A stretch of DNA of 64,000 nucleotides from Bacillus pumilus. Lineage in GTDB: Bacteria; Bacillota; Bacilli; Bacillales; Bacillaceae. The DNA lies in assembly GCF_900186955.1 (NCBI RefSeq), contig NZ_LT906438.1, positions 1,736,001-1,800,000 of the forward strand, read 5' to 3'. The position numbers were made by a program, and so were the translations under genes. A model generated the notes under the pieces. It had not been told where the DNA came from. It did not search any database and saw only the letters and a program-made list of their open reading frames with translations. Below, piece by piece: positions 28,617-40,691 of this stretch (position 1 is its first letter; every line of letters starts with the position of its first letter).

Positions 28617-28632
28617 AATAAAAGCATTGTTA
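28617..28632. promoter_or_regulatory. Possible CcpC-type dyad upstream of citB
   Basis: ATAA and TTAT half-sites with an 8-base centre (ATAAAAGCATTGTTAT), and a tighter ATAA/TTAT pair just upstream near 28604. B. subtilis citB is repressed by CcpC through ATAA-N7-TTAT dyads, so the spacing here is off by one and the call is tentative. Confidence 0.35.
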
Positions 28633-28746
28633 TTTACTTATGTATGAATTTGTTTTAAGATGAAATTGTGAGAAAATTGTGGTGAAATACGACGATTTTT
28701 CTGAGAATTGAAATTGATCTTGATCATCAAAAGGGGGATTTTGGAT

Positions 28747-31476
28747 ATGTCGAAACAGCAGCAAGTCGCTAAACAAGACGCTTTTCAATCTAGAAAAACG
28801 TTTTCGACAAATGGGAAAACGTATCACTATTATTCGTTAGAAGCACTAGAGAAACAAGGAATCGGAAATGTTTCTAAGCTGCCTTATTCCATTAAGGTAC
28901 TTTTAGAATCAGTGCTTCGCCAAGTAGACGGTAGAGTGATCAAAAAGGAACACGTTGAAAACTTGGCAAAATGGGGAACTGCCGAGGTAAAAGAAATTGA
29001 TGTTCCATTTAAACCTTCTCGTGTTATTTTACAAGACTTCACGGGTGTACCAGCCGTCGTTGACCTTGCTTCATTAAGAAAAGCAATGGCAGATGTAGGT
29101 GGGGATCCGGATAAAATCAACCCTGAAATTCCAGTTGACCTTGTTATTGATCACTCAGTACAAGTTGATAAAGCTGGAACTGAAGATGCATTAAATATTA
29201 ACATGGATTTAGAATTCGAACGTAACGCAGAGCGTTATAACTTCCTTAGCTGGGCAAAGAAAGCGTTTAATAACTATCAAGCTGTTCCGCCTGCAACAGG
29301 GATTGTTCACCAAGTAAACTTAGAGTACCTTGCAAGTGTTGTTCATGCGATTGAAGAAGATGGCGAGATCATCACTTACCCAGATACATTGGTTGGTACT
29401 GACTCTCATACAACCATGATCAACGGGATCGGCGTACTTGGATGGGGCGTTGGCGGTATTGAAGCGGAAGCTGGTATGCTCGGTCAGCCTTCATACTTCC
29501 CAGTACCAGAAGTCATTGGTGCTAAATTAGTTGGAGAGCTTCCAAACGGAACGACTGCAACTGACCTTGCATTAAAAGTGACACAAGTTCTGCGTGAAAA
29601 AGGCGTGGTCAACAAGTTCGTTGAGTTCTTCGGACCAGGTGTTGCACAGCTGCCGTTAGCAGATCGTGCAACGATTGCGAATATGGCGCCTGAATACGGG
29701 GCTACTTGCGGATTCTTCCCAGTAGATGAGGAAGCTCTTGCTTACCTTCGCCTTACTGGACGTGATGAAGAGCAAATTAATATCGTTGAAGAATATTCTC
29801 GCGCAAATGGCTTATTCTATACGCCAGATGTAGAGGACCCAATTTTTACGGATGTTGTGGAAATTGATCTTTCTAAAATTGAATCAAACTTATCTGGTCC
29901 AAAGCGTCCACAAGATTTGATTCCACTTTCAGAAATGAAAGAGACGTTCCATCAGCACATCGAAAGCCCAGCCGGTAACCAAGGGTTTGGATTAGAAAAA
30001 TCAGAGCTGGATAAACAAATTGAATTTGATCTAGCAAATGGTGAAAAAGCTGTGATGAAGACAGGTGCGATTGCGATTGCAGCGATTACGAGCTGTACGA
30101 ATACATCAAACCCTTACGTCTTAATCGGAGCAGGTCTTGTTGCGAAGAAAGCAAGTGAGCTTGGCATGAAGGTGCCAAACTACGTGAAAACGTCACTAGC
30201 GCCAGGTTCTAAGGTTGTGACAGGATACCTCGTGAACTCAGGACTTCTTCCATACTTAAGAGACCTTGGATTTAACATCGTTGGGTATGGCTGTACAACA
30301 TGTATCGGTAACTCAGGACCGCTTGCGCAAGAAATTGAGGATGCTGTCTCTGAAAATGATCTGCTGATCACTTCTGTTTTATCAGGTAACCGTAACTTTG
30401 AAGGACGTATCCATCCGCTTGTAAAAGGAAACTACCTCGCATCTCCACCATTAGTTGTGGCATATGCACTTGCTGGTACGGTCAATATCGATTTAACAAA
30501 AGACCCTATCGGTGTGGATAAAAACGGTGAGAACGTTTATTTCAATGACATTTGGCCATCAATGGACGAAATCAACAGTGTCGTGAAAAGCACAGTCACA
30601 CCTGAACTCTTCCGTTCAGAGTATGAAACTGTATTTGACAGCAATGACCGCTGGAATGAAATTAAAACGACAGATGATGCTTTGTATAAATGGGATGAAA
30701 ATTCCACATACATTGATAACCCGCCATTCTTTGAAAACTTATCAGTTGAGCCTGGTAAAGTTGAACCGCTTAAAGGCTTGCGCGTCGTTGCCAAGTTCGG
30801 TGACTCTGTGACAACTGACCATATTTCTCCTGCTGGAGCGATTGGTAAAGACACACCTGCGGGTAAATACTTGCAAGAAAGAGGCGTATCTCCTAGAGAC
30901 TTTAACTCATATGGATCTCGCCGTGGTAACCACCATGTCATGATGAGAGGTACTTTTGCAAACATCCGTATTAAGAACCAAATCGCACCAGGAACAGAAG
31001 GCGGATATACAACGTACTGGCCAACTGGTGAAGTGACATCCATTTATGATGCATGCATGCGTTATAAAGAGGATGGCACAGGTCTTGCGATCTTAGCAGG
31101 TAAAGACTACGGAATGGGTTCTTCCCGTGACTGGGCTGCCAAAGGAACAAACCTTCTTGGAATTAAATTCGTTCTAGCTGAAAGCTTTGAGCGTATCCAC
31201 AGAAGTAACCTTGTCTTCATGGGTGTACTTCCTTTACAGTTTAAAGACGGAGAAAGTGCAGAAACTTATGGACTAACAGGAACAGAAACATTTGAAGTTG
31301 AAGTTGATGAAACAGTTCGTCCACGTGATCTTGTCACTGTGAAAGCAATTGATACAGATGGCAATGAGAAAACATTTGAAGTGGTTGTTCGCTTTGACAG
31401 TGAAGTCGAAATTGACTACTATCGTCATGGTGGTATCCTTCAAATGGTACTTCGTGAAAAATTGGCAAGCAACTAA
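28747..31476 (+). CDS. citB: Aconitate hydratase A (aconitase)
   Basis: The 909-residue enzyme has the three 4Fe-4S cysteines (one in ITSCTNTSN, two in [10 protein letters not shown]) and the C-terminal swivel domain ([41 protein letters not shown]). It interconverts citrate and isocitrate in the TCA cycle and in bacilli also binds RNA. ATG 28747 follows AAAGGGGGA; an in-frame codon at 28708 lacks one. Length equals the B. subtilis protein. Confidence 0.98.
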   Translation: MSKQQQVAKQDAFQSRKTFSTNGKTYHYYSLEALEKQGIGNVSKLPYSIKVLLESVLRQVDGRVIKKEHVENLAKWGTAEVKEIDVPFKPSRVILQDFTGVPAVVDLASLRKAMADVGGDPDKINPEIPVDLVIDHSVQVDKAGTEDALNINMDLEFERNAERYNFLSWAKKAFNNYQAVPPATGIVHQVNLEYLASVVHAIEEDGEIITYPDTLVGTDSHTTMINGIGVLGWGVGGIEAEAGMLGQPSYFPVPEVIGAKLVGELPNGTTATDLALKVTQVLREKGVVNKFVEFFGPGVAQLPLADRATIANMAPEYGATCGFFPVDEEALAYLRLTGRDEEQINIVEEYSRANGLFYTPDVEDPIFTDVVEIDLSKIESNLSGPKRPQDLIPLSEMKETFHQHIESPAGNQGFGLEKSELDKQIEFDLANGEKAVMKTGAIAIAAITSCTNTSNPYVLIGAGLVAKKASELGMKVPNYVKTSLAPGSKVVTGYLVNSGLLPYLRDLGFNIVGYGCTTCIGNSGPLAQEIEDAVSENDLLITSVLSGNRNFEGRIHPLVKGNYLASPPLVVAYALAGTVNIDLTKDPIGVDKNGENVYFNDIWPSMDEINSVVKSTVTPELFRSEYETVFDSNDRWNEIKTTDDALYKWDENSTYIDNPPFFENLSVEPGKVEPLKGLRVVAKFGDSVTTDHISPAGAIGKDTPAGKYLQERGVSPRDFNSYGSRRGNHHVMMRGTFANIRIKNQIAPGTEGGYTTYWPTGEVTSIYDACMRYKEDGTGLAILAGKDYGMGSSRDWAAKGTNLLGIKFVLAESFERIHRSNLVFMGVLPLQFKDGESAETYGLTGTETFEVEVDETVRPRDLVTVKAIDTDGNEKTFEVVVRFDSEVEIDYYRHGGILQMVLREKLASN

Positions 31477-31489
31477 TACTCATACAGCA

Positions 31490-31528
31490 AAGAAGAGAAG
31501 GCGCTTAGACAGCTTTCTCTTCTTTTTT
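31490..31528 (+). terminator. Terminator of citB
   Basis: AAGAAGAGAA pairs with TTCTCTTCTT, followed by T residues. Confidence 0.8.
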
Positions 31529-31548
31529 AAAATAGTGGAGGATCAATC

Positions 31549-32052
31549 ATGTGGAAAAAAGGAATAGCAAGCGCTGTTTTACTTGTGTTGATTGGTTTAC
31601 TTGTGTGGAATTTACTTGAACCAAAAGAGCCCGCAATCGGTCTTGAAAAAGGGGATCAAGCCCCTGATTTTGAACTTAAAACCCTTGATGGTCAAACGGC
31701 CTCGTTATCTGATTACAAAGGGAAAAAGGTGCTCGTCAATTTTTGGGCGACATGGTGTAAGCCATGTAGGACAGAAATGCCAGATCTAGACGCGGTTAGA
31801 AGCGAATATGATCAGGTCGAAGTACTTGCTGTGAATTTGACGACCACAGAAAAAAGTGTAGATCATGTTGCAGCATTTGCAGATGAATTAAAGCTGAGCT
31901 TTCCTATTTTATTAGATCAAAAAGGCATTCAAGCACGATATCAGGTGCTTTCATACCCCACGACATACATATTAGATGAAAAAGGACGCATCATGTCTGT
32001 GAAGCATCAAATGCTGACAAAAAAAGAAATTGAGCAAGAGCTGGATCTATAA
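31549..32052 (+). CDS. yneN: Membrane-anchored thioredoxin-like protein YneN
   Basis: This 167-residue protein has an uncleaved N-terminal membrane helix (about 5-23) and an extracytoplasmic AhpC/TlpA-type thioredoxin domain with active site WATWCKPCR. It resembles ResA and StoA, which receive electrons from CcdA; its own target is unknown. It has the ribosome site AGTGGAGGATC. Confidence 0.92.
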   Translation: MWKKGIASAVLLVLIGLLVWNLLEPKEPAIGLEKGDQAPDFELKTLDGQTASLSDYKGKKVLVNFWATWCKPCRTEMPDLDAVRSEYDQVEVLAVNLTTTEKSVDHVAAFADELKLSFPILLDQKGIQARYQVLSYPTTYILDEKGRIMSVKHQMLTKKEIEQELDL

Positions 32053-32123
32053 TGATTCAGCTTTTTTGCTTATTTTCTAAATGTTTTGGCGAAAATGAAA
32101 TACAAACATTGGAGGTGAGTACA

Positions 32124-32249
32124 ATGAGAAGAAGAAAACGACGTACATTTGAAGAGCTTGTACTTGAAAATAAAAAAGAATTATTAAGCAATGAGGAATT
32201 TTTAAACCAGCTTGAAGAAAAGTTGGAAGAGCGATTTAGACAGAAATAA
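32124..32249 (+). CDS. FbpB-family small basic protein
   Basis: The 41-residue product MRRRKRRTFEELVLENKKEL begins with a strongly basic stretch followed by a helix (EEFLNQLEEKLEERFRQK), the PF13040 Fur_reg_FbpB pattern. B. subtilis FbpB is a Fur-regulated protein that works with the small RNA FsrA in iron sparing, but no clear Fur box is visible here. ATG 32124 follows TTGGAGGTGA. A longer frame from 32052 has no ribosome site. Confidence 0.75.
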   Translation: MRRRKRRTFEELVLENKKELLSNEEFLNQLEEKLEERFRQK

Positions 32250-32300
32250 GTTATGAATTATCCTTTTTCGTTCATCCTAAAGAAGAGGGAGGGATGAATG

Positions 32301-32444
32301 ATGGGTAGAGAGCATGATAAACAAGCGCAGTTTACACCAGACCATTTAGGGACAAAACCTGTAGCATACAAACGCAATAAAGGTAAAAAGATGCATAATA
32401 AATCAAATGAACAGCCTGATGTGATCCAGACGAAGGGCGAATAA
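32301..32444 (+). CDS. sspN: Small acid-soluble spore protein N
   Basis: The 47-residue product contains PDHLGTKPVAYKRNKGKKMH and ends VIQTKGE, as in SspN, a minor forespore SASP. AGAGGGAGGG precedes ATG 32301 (ATG 32298 is possible). It lies 13 bases before tlp, with which it forms a SigmaG operon in B. subtilis; CATCCTA at 32273-32279 fits a SigmaG -10. Confidence 0.92.
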   Translation: MGREHDKQAQFTPDHLGTKPVAYKRNKGKKMHNKSNEQPDVIQTKGE

Positions 32445-32457
32445 GGAGGGAATCAAG

Positions 32458-32700
32458 ATGAATGGAAAGTCATATCAATCCAATCCAGATGATCGTTCTG
32501 ATAATGTTGAAAAGCTGCAAGATATGATTGAAAACACCCTTGACAATATCGATGAATCTGAAGCAGCGATGGCCCTTTCGACAGATCAAGAAAAACAGAT
32601 GATTAAGCAAAAAAATGAAAACCGAAAAATGAGCATAGATGCCATGCGTTCTGAAATCAAGGACGAAGAGGCAGCAAGAAAAAATGGCTATACTGAATAA
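32458..32700 (+). CDS. tlp: Thioredoxin-like SASP Tlp
   Basis: The 80-residue product contains NPDDRSDNVEKLQDMIENTL and ends DEEAARKNGYTE, matching Tlp, a small forespore protein found in the spore core. AAGGAGGG precedes the ATG. The stop codon overlaps the terminator stem. Confidence 0.93.
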   Translation: MNGKSYQSNPDDRSDNVEKLQDMIENTLDNIDESEAAMALSTDQEKQMIKQKNENRKMSIDAMRSEIKDEEAARKNGYTE

Positions 32701-32724
32701 ACCAGGGATCCCTGGTTTATTTTA
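32699..32724 (+). terminator. Terminator of sspN-tlp
   Basis: Perfect palindrome AAACCAGGGATCCCTGGTTT followed by ATTTTATT. Confidence 0.75.
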
Positions 32725-32803
32725 TTGCCTCCTTTTAGAAGAACCATTTCGATTGTGGTAAAATGGCAGAGAACTTAGGTTTTGATAGGAGAGCGATGAA
32801 AAC

Positions 32804-33226
32804 GTGTATGTATCTAAAAAAGAAATAGAAGTCCGTTATGCAGAAACAGATCAAATGGGCATTGTGTATCATGCCAATTATTTAATCTGGATGGAAGTCG
32901 GCAGAACAGCACTGATTAAAGAATTAGGATTTTCCTATGCGCAGCTAGAAGCAGACGGCGCTCTTGCACCCGTTATAGATTTGCAGGTGAAATATAAAAA
33001 ACCACTCCTGTACGGTGAAACAGCGACCGTTCATACTTGGATTGAAGAATACAATGGACTCAAAACGGTGTATGGCTACGAAATTCAAAAGCCTGATGGA
33101 CAAACAGCGATTACAGGGACAACCTCGCATATTTGTGTAGACAAAGACACCTTTAGACCTATTCAATTTAGAAAAGCATTTCCTGCCTGGCACAAAGTAT
33201 ATGAACAGTCGAAGAAGCAGGTTTAA
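32804..33226 (+). CDS. yneP: Acyl-CoA thioesterase YneP (4HBT family)
   Basis: This 140-residue hot-dog fold protein has the 4-hydroxybenzoyl-CoA thioesterase motif RYAETDQMGIVYHANYLIW with its catalytic Asp. It hydrolyses acyl-CoA of unknown chain. It begins at GTG 32804 with AGGAGAG upstream. It is followed four bases later by yneQ, probably as an operon. Confidence 0.92.
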   Translation: MYVSKKEIEVRYAETDQMGIVYHANYLIWMEVGRTALIKELGFSYAQLEADGALAPVIDLQVKYKKPLLYGETATVHTWIEEYNGLKTVYGYEIQKPDGQTAITGTTSHICVDKDTFRPIQFRKAFPAWHKVYEQSKKQV

Positions 33227-33229
33227 CTT

Positions 33230-33541
33230 ATGGCGTTTGGTCTTAAAAGAAGCGATCTAAATGCGTGGAAATCAGCTGTTCAGCAGGGAAAAATGGCCTT
33301 TTTAACTCATTATTGGCTTGATGACCGTTTCCCGCATGCTAATACCGTCACTAAAGCAGCCTGTCAGGATATGAAGCAGTTAATTGAATGGGGAGAAAAG
33401 CATGGACTTAAAAAAGAATGGATTCATGACCGCGCAGGGTTTCCTCACTTTGACTTGATCGGTGAACCACAAAAAAGAATCCTGCAAAAGGAGCGGGCTT
33501 TAGGAAACATTCAGGAGTATGGGTTATATATTGAAGGATAA
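33230..33541 (+). CDS. yneQ: Conserved protein YneQ
   Basis: The 103-residue product with WDLDDRFPHANTVTKA-type core (here THYWLDDRFPHANTVTKAAC) and C-terminal FPHFDLIGEPQKRIL matches YneQ by position and length. No known domain or function. Translation is probably coupled to yneP, whose stop codon is three bases before the ATG. Confidence 0.85.
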   Translation: MAFGLKRSDLNAWKSAVQQGKMAFLTHYWLDDRFPHANTVTKAACQDMKQLIEWGEKHGLKKEWIHDRAGFPHFDLIGEPQKRILQKERALGNIQEYGLYIEG

Positions 33542-33582
33542 AACAAAAAAGATACCCGAGGGATGAGGTATCTTTTTTGTTT
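33542..33582. terminator. Bidirectional terminator between yneQ and yneR
   Basis: AACAAAAAAGATACC pairs with GGTATCTTTTTTGTT. Confidence 0.85.
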
Positions 33583-33868
33583 ATTCATAATGGAATTCTG
33601 GTTCTTTTACAGACTCGTTATAATCAATATGCAGATCATGGTTGTCAAAATACCAAATATCACTTTCTTCTACAAAGAAAGTAATACCTTCTATTTCAGC
33701 GGTTGCGCCGGCATTTTGAGGTTCATCTTTTGCGACGCCGAGAGAAAAGCCTTTTTGTACATTACTGCACCCGCCATATCTCACAAAAAAGCGAACTTGA
33801 TCACCTTTTTCTAAATCTAATTCATCCTTGTACCAATTAAGTGCATCTTCTTTTATCGTTAATTTCAA
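33581..33868 (-). CDS. yneR: HesB/IscA-like protein YneR
   Basis: This 95-residue HesB-like domain protein has a single cysteine in RYGGCSNVQKGFSLGV and lacks the CGC end of true A-type Fe-S carriers. B. subtilis YneR is reported to be linked to pyruvate dehydrogenase; the role remains unclear. AAAGGGGCGATCAC precedes the ATG. Confidence 0.9.
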   Translation of the reverse strand: MKLTIKEDALNWYKDELDLEKGDQVRFFVRYGGCSNVQKGFSLGVAKDEPQNAGATAEIEGITFFVEESDIWYFDNHDLHIDYNESVKEPEFHYE

Positions 33869-33967
33869 TGTGATCGCCCCTTTTTGAAGTCATGCTGTTT
33901 TTTAAAATGCAGGATGCAAAAAACAGCTTTTCTTTACTTTTACCACAGAATGAAACTTATGAAACGG

Positions 33968-34549
33968 CTAGAGCCATTTGATTTTCGGTTCAGTTTTGTT
34001 GAGGATTCGTTTGAGGTTGGCGATGTGTCTGTAGATCACAAAACCAGCAAGAACGGCAACAACAATGATTAAGAATACGTCTTTGGTGAATATGCTGTAA
34101 ATGAATGTATAGATGCCGGTCAGCATAGATGATAATGAAACATATTTACTAATGTATAAAAATAAGAAAAAAGCAGCGATCATCGTGATAAATAAGAATG
34201 GGGCATAAAATAATAACACGCCGCCAGATGTAGCGACTGCTTTTCCCCCTTTAAATTTTGCAAAGATAGGAAAGCTGTGACCGATAACAGCAGCAACCCC
34301 TACTAATAAGGGATGAATGTCCAGTTGCATGAAAAACGGTAAAGCAGAAGCGAGAGTCCCCTTTAAAATATCAGCAGAAATAACGATAGACCCTGCTTTT
34401 ACGCCAAGCGTACGAAATGCATTCGTCGCACCTAGGTTGCCGCTGCCATGTTCACGGATATCAATCCCCTTTGCAGCTTTCCCGACAATGAGACCGGATG
34501 GAATACTGCCGAGAAGATAAGCCAAAATAAACATCAAAGCAATTAACAT
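33968..34549 (-). CDS. plsY: Glycerol-3-phosphate acyltransferase PlsY
   Basis: The 193-residue membrane enzyme has five spans and the three PlsY loops: [26 protein letters not shown] and [19 protein letters not shown]. It moves an acyl group from acyl-phosphate to glycerol 3-phosphate, the first step of phospholipid synthesis. ATG 34549 is chosen because AAGGAG is eight bases before it; the ATG two codons earlier is too close. Confidence 0.97.
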   Translation of the reverse strand: MLIALMFILAYLLGSIPSGLIVGKAAKGIDIREHGSGNLGATNAFRTLGVKAGSIVISADILKGTLASALPFFMQLDIHPLLVGVAAVIGHSFPIFAKFKGGKAVATSGGVLLFYAPFLFITMIAAFFLFLYISKYVSLSSMLTGIYTFIYSIFTKDVFLIIVVAVLAGFVIYRHIANLKRILNKTEPKIKWL

Positions 34550-34703
34550 CTGCATAACTCCTTTATATTCTCCCTCTTGTCTTACATTTTAACATGATCT
34601 TATGAAAAACATGGGGATCTTTTTTTGAAAAAATCAAAAGCAGATGGATTCAGCTTTGTTTTTAAGCAGAAGTTCGCTAAAATAGAGGAAAAGGGGTGTT
34701 TGG

Positions 34704-35117
34704 ATGAATCATCCTTCGAAACAAGAAATTGGCCGCATATTAAAAAGCAGTAAACGAATTGCTGTTGTTGGTTTATCAGATCAACCGCACCGAACGTCAT
34801 ATATGGTGTCTAAAGCGATGCAGGATGCCGGTTATGAGATCATTCCGGTGAATCCAACGATCGATGAAGCACTTGGTGTGAAAGCAGTCGCTTCACTAAA
34901 AGATATCAAAGAGCCTGTTGATATCGTGAATGTTTTTAGACGTTCAGAGTTTTTGCCCGAGGTAGCAGAAGAATTTCTTGAAATAGACGCACCTGTTTTT
35001 TGGGCGCAGCAAGGCATTTATCACGAAGAAGCGAAAAGGCTGATTGAGGAAAATGGCAAGGTCGCCATCATGGATTTATGTATCAAGGTGGCTCATGCAA
35101 TGACAAAAACTCATTAA
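34704..35117 (+). CDS. yneT: CoA-binding protein YneT
   Basis: The 137-residue Rossmann-type CoA-binding domain protein has RIAVVGLSDQPHRTSYMVSK, VNPTIDEALG and the conserved ending PVFWAQQGIYHEEAKRLIEE. It resembles the N-terminal part of acyl-CoA synthetase subunits. Function unknown. GGGGTG precedes the ATG. Confidence 0.9.
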   Translation: MNHPSKQEIGRILKSSKRIAVVGLSDQPHRTSYMVSKAMQDAGYEIIPVNPTIDEALGVKAVASLKDIKEPVDIVNVFRRSEFLPEVAEEFLEIDAPVFWAQQGIYHEEAKRLIEENGKVAIMDLCIKVAHAMTKTH

Positions 35118-35123
35118 ATCGTC

Positions 35124-35151
35124 AAAAATCCTTGGTTTTCAAGGATTTTTG
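35124..35151 (+). terminator. Terminator of yneT
   Basis: AAAAATCCTTG pairs with CAAGGATTTTT. Confidence 0.8.
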
Positions 35152-35305
35152 CTTTTTTGTTACAGAAATATATTTGCGATTCTAGAAGAAAGCGATAAAA
35201 TAAGGCGACAGGGACATATCGGTGATCTTGCATAACAAGAAAAAGAGCGATAAGATAAAAATAGAACATTTGTTCCGTTTTGTAAAAATCATCATATGAT
35301 TGCAT

Positions 35306-35334
35306 TTGGCTTATCAAACAGTCTTGTTTATAAT
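35306..35334 (+). promoter_or_regulatory. Promoter of parE-parC
   Basis: TTGGCT, 17-base spacer and TATAAT. It leaves a leader of about 190 bases that begins with an AGTTCT/AGAACT hairpin (35343-35366) and holds a short frame at 35399. The stretch 35152-35305 shows nothing else. Confidence 0.55.
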
Positions 35335-35398
35335 GGACTTCTAGTTCTCATTGCAGAATGTAGAACTTTCTCATAGCCGTGCAAAGGAGCATGTTTTG

Positions 35399-35470
35399 TT
35401 GAACCATACATGCATGGTGATGATGCAGCTTATTAAAGTGGACAGTAATGAGCAGCATGATCATCATTAA
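35399..35470 (+). CDS. Possible 23-residue leader peptide upstream of parE
   Basis: AAAGGAG at 35383-35389 is followed nine bases later by TTG and 23 codons reading (M)NHTCMVMMQLIKVDSNEQH, ending in histidines and a TAA 61 bases before parE. It lies in the parE leader. No homologue is known to me; the good ribosome site is the only support, so it may be chance. Confidence 0.3.
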   Translation: MNHTCMVMMQLIKVDSNEQHDHH

Positions 35471-35516
35471 ATCTAGAGAGATCATTTGATGGTTTGCCGG
35501 TTATGTTTGTTAGTGA

Positions 35517-37499
<1,983 letters not shown>

Positions 37500-37501
37500 A
37501 C

Positions 37502-39940
37502 ATGGCACAACAAGAACGATTTCATGATTTACCATTAGAAGAAGTAATCGGAGACCGGTTTGGTCGCTATAGTAAATATATTATCCAAGACCGCGCGCTT
37601 CCAGATGCGCGAGATGGACTAAAGCCTGTACAACGAAGAATTTTATATGCGATGTACGCAGAAGGCAACACGCAAGATAAAAACTTCCGTAAAGCCGCGA
37701 AAACAGTAGGTAACGTGATTGGTAACTATCATCCACACGGTGACTCATCTGTTTATGAAGCGATGGTGAGAATGAGTCAGGATTGGAAAGTACGGAATGT
37801 GCTCATTGAGATGCATGGAAATAACGGGAGTATCGATGGTGATCCGCCTGCTGCCATGCGTTATACGGAAGCAAGGCTATCTGCGATTGCTTCAGAGCTA
37901 TTAAAGGACTTAGACAAGGAAACGGTCGAGTTTGTCGCAAACTTTGATGATACAAGCAAGGAACCCGTTGTTTTACCAGCAATGTTTCCAAACCTTCTCG
38001 TGAATGGATCAACAGGGATTTCTGCTGGTTATGCCACTGATATCCCGCCGCATCATCTAGGAGAAGTGATTGATGGTGTCATTAAACGAATCGAACAGCC
38101 GCATTGTACGGTTGAGGACTTAATGACGGTCATCAAAGGTCCAGATTTCCCAACAGGCGGTATCATTCAAGGGGTAGACGGCATTAAGAAGGCTTATGAA
38201 ACAGGCAAAGGAAAGATTATGATTCGCGGAAAAGCGGAGATTGAAACCATCCGCGGCGGGCGCCAGCAAATCGTGATCACAGAGATTCCTTATGAAGTGA
38301 ATAAAGCCAACCTTGTCAAAAAGATGGACGAGTTCCGAATTGAAAGAAAAGTGGAAGGAATTTCAGAGGTTCGAGACGAGACTGACCGGACTGGGCTTCG
38401 AATCGTAGTTGAGCTGAAAAAAGAAGCAGATGCAAATGGTGTTTTGAATTTCTTATATAAAAACTCAGATCTGCAAATCCCGTATAACTTTAATATGGTG
38501 GCGATACATAATCGTAGACCAACCTTAATGACGCTGACAACTATACTTGATGCATATATTGCTCATCAAAAAGAAGTGGTGACGAATCGCTCAGCATATG
38601 AGCTTCGAAAAGCGAAGGAACGCCACCATATTGTAGACGGATTAATTAAGGCGCTATCCATCTTAGATGAAGTCATTGCCACAATCCGCTCTTCTAATGA
38701 TAAGCGAGATGCGAAAAACAACTTGATGGATAAATATGACTTTACAGAAGCGCAATCAGAAGCGATTGTTTCCCTCCAGTTATATCGTTTAACGAATACG
38801 GATATTACGCAATTAAGAGACGAAGCAAGTGAGCTTGATGTGCGTATAGCAGAACTTGAAGACATTTTAGGTAACGAGAAAAAGCTGCTAAAGGTCATTA
38901 CAAACAGTTTGAAAAAGCTCAAAAAGACATATGCTGATGAGAGACGATCTGTCATTGAGGAAAAAATCGAAGAAATTAAGATTAACCTAGAAGTGATGAT
39001 TGCCTCAGAGGATGTTTACGTCACGGTGACGAAGGATGGGTACATCAAACGGACAAGCCAGCGCTCCTATGCTGCATCTAACGGTAAGGACTTTGGCATG
39101 AAGGATACAGACCGCCTGATTCATCAGTTTGAAATGAATACAACGGATGTCCTCCTATTGTTCACGAATAAAGGGAGCTACATTTATTGTCCTGTGCATC
39201 AGCTGCCAGACATACGATGGAAAGACATGGGGCAGCATATCACGAATATCATTTCAATTGATCGTGATGAATCCATCCAAAAAGCCATTCCAATTAAAGA
39301 ATTTGATGAAACATCGTATCTGCTGTTCTTTACAAAAGGCGGAATGGTGAAGAAAACAGAGCTTCTGCAATATAAAGCGCAGCGCTATTCGAAACCGCTT
39401 GTCGCCTTGAACCTAAAAGGGAACGATGAACTCGTGGATGTCCATGTGACAACAGGACAGCAGGAATTGTTTATTGCGACGAAAAATGGCTACGGATTGT
39501 GGTTTGATGAAGAAGAAGTAAGTGTTGTTGGTCCGAGAGCGGCTGGTGTCAAAGGAATCAACTTGAAGGACGGGGACGAAGTAGTCTCTGGCCAGATCAT
39601 TGATCCGAAAAACGATGTCCTTGTGCTGACGACACAAAGAGGGGCTGTGAAGCGAATGAACCTCTCTGAATTTGATAAAACATCTAGAGCCAAACGCGGA
39701 GTTCTGATGCTAAGAGAATTAAAGAAAAACCCGCATCGTATTGTGGCTGTCATTGCTGCATCACTGCACGACACACTTGAAATGGATACAGAGAAGGGTG
39801 CAACGATTCCGCTTGATATCTCTACTCTCAGAGCGAATGACCGTTATAGCAATGGATCATTTATTGTAGATGAGGAAGAGCAGGGAGAAGTAACGCATGT
39901 CCTTGTCACACCTCAACCTGCACCAGATGACAATAAATAA
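37502..39940 (+). CDS. parC: DNA topoisomerase IV subunit A
   Basis: This 812-residue DNA-breaking subunit has the winged-helix catalytic tyrosine in [11 protein letters not shown] (about residue 120) and the quinolone-region sequence [13 protein letters not shown], followed by a coiled tower and C-terminal beta-pinwheel blades. The QRDR carries Ser (GDSS) as in sensitive bacilli. GAGGAGG in the end of parE serves as ribosome site. Confidence 0.97.
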   Translation: MAQQERFHDLPLEEVIGDRFGRYSKYIIQDRALPDARDGLKPVQRRILYAMYAEGNTQDKNFRKAAKTVGNVIGNYHPHGDSSVYEAMVRMSQDWKVRNVLIEMHGNNGSIDGDPPAAMRYTEARLSAIASELLKDLDKETVEFVANFDDTSKEPVVLPAMFPNLLVNGSTGISAGYATDIPPHHLGEVIDGVIKRIEQPHCTVEDLMTVIKGPDFPTGGIIQGVDGIKKAYETGKGKIMIRGKAEIETIRGGRQQIVITEIPYEVNKANLVKKMDEFRIERKVEGISEVRDETDRTGLRIVVELKKEADANGVLNFLYKNSDLQIPYNFNMVAIHNRRPTLMTLTTILDAYIAHQKEVVTNRSAYELRKAKERHHIVDGLIKALSILDEVIATIRSSNDKRDAKNNLMDKYDFTEAQSEAIVSLQLYRLTNTDITQLRDEASELDVRIAELEDILGNEKKLLKVITNSLKKLKKTYADERRSVIEEKIEEIKINLEVMIASEDVYVTVTKDGYIKRTSQRSYAASNGKDFGMKDTDRLIHQFEMNTTDVLLLFTNKGSYIYCPVHQLPDIRWKDMGQHITNIISIDRDESIQKAIPIKEFDETSYLLFFTKGGMVKKTELLQYKAQRYSKPLVALNLKGNDELVDVHVTTGQQELFIATKNGYGLWFDEEEVSVVGPRAAGVKGINLKDGDEVVSGQIIDPKNDVLVLTTQRGAVKRMNLSEFDKTSRAKRGVLMLRELKKNPHRIVAVIAASLHDTLEMDTEKGATIPLDISTLRANDRYSNGSFIVDEEEQGEVTHVLVTPQPAPDDNK

Positions 39941-39946
39941 GCAAAC

Positions 39947-39979
39947 GAAAACCCCCTGGATAAACAGGGGGTTTCTTTT
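39947..39979 (+). terminator. Terminator of parE-parC
   Basis: AAACCCCCTG pairs with CAGGGGGTTT around GATAAA, followed by CTTTTAT. Confidence 0.85.
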
Positions 39980-39992
39980 ATATACGGGTCAT

Positions 39993-40118
39993 TTAGCTCT
40001 CGTGGCTGCCAAACATGTTTGTAATGGCGTGCACTACTTCAATTCCTTGGTAGACGAAAAGAGAAAGTGAAGTGACAGAGAATAGACCTAGAATGAATAC
40101 TCTTAAGAAAAATAACAT
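39993..40118 (-). CDS. 41-residue single-span membrane peptide
   Basis: The product MLFFLRVFILGLFSVTSLSL continues into FVYQGIEVVHAITNMFGSHES: one membrane helix and a short amphipathic tail. GGGAGGT lies eight bases before the ATG, which supports translation. I know no family. It sits alone at the left edge of the accessory region. Confidence 0.5.
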   Translation of the reverse strand: MLFFLRVFILGLFSVTSLSLFVYQGIEVVHAITNMFGSHES

Positions 40119-40161
40119 CGTGTAAAACCTCCCAATTTTTGTTTTGTTTTAGATGGTTGGG

Positions 40162-40497
40162 TTAAACACGAGATAGTCGGAAATAAGAAGATTGATAGAA
40201 CACTGCAAGTAAATGCTTCTTTTTCCGGTCATATTGATCAGTATGAGTGATGCGTGCAAATCCAGCTGTCATACTGCCAATCATCAGCAGTACTGTAAAT
40301 GCGGCAAATACTGCGCTCACATGTTTTTGTTTCTTTTCATCGCCCATTGTCTGAGCGATTTTCATCTCATGTGATTCTTGATCGGCAACCACCTTTGCAT
40401 GATGGTATACCTGAACGGAATGAGGCATTGAGAACAAATGAAAACTTGCAAGTGCTATGAATAAGACAGCTAATTTTAGCAGCATATTTTTTTTCAT
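40162..40497 (-). CDS. Hypothetical membrane protein
   Basis: The 111-residue product has an N-terminal hydrophobic helix (about 7-23, possibly a signal anchor), a polar charged loop rich in His, Lys and Glu (about 30-58), a second helix (VSAVFAAFTVLLMIGSMTAGF) and a basic tail. GAAGGGGTGAG precedes the ATG. It follows the 41-residue peptide gene by 43 bases upstream on the same strand, so the two may be cotranscribed. No family recognised. Confidence 0.55.
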   Translation of the reverse strand: MKKNMLLKLAVLFIALASFHLFSMPHSVQVYHHAKVVADQESHEMKIAQTMGDEKKQKHVSAVFAAFTVLLMIGSMTAGFARITHTDQYDRKKKHLLAVFYQSSYFRLSRV

Positions 40498-40658
40498 TTA
40501 TCTCACCCCTTCCTGTTTATTTTCATGATCTTATCACGTTTTCTGTTATTTGAAAAGTCTTATTTTTTTACTTTCCCTCTTTAAAAAAGCGATAAACATC
40601 AGGACATTTATAGGACTGTTTCACTTCATGAAAGGTTTCAATTTTATTTTTTAAATTT

Positions 40659-40691
40659 AAAAAAGTGCCATGATCGAGGATCAGACACTTT
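40659..40691 (-). terminator. Terminator of the MFS transporter gene
   Basis: AAAAGTG pairs with CACTTTT around the loop, with a T run on the minus strand. Confidence 0.65.

Noticed and set aside
30537..31043. 168-residue minus-strand frame inside citB
   Set aside because: Antisense shadow of aconitase.
33896..33925. Hairpin CTGTTTTTT/AAAAAACAG between yneR and plsY as a plsY terminator
   Set aside because: On the plsY strand it is not followed by T residues, and on the other strand there is no upstream gene.
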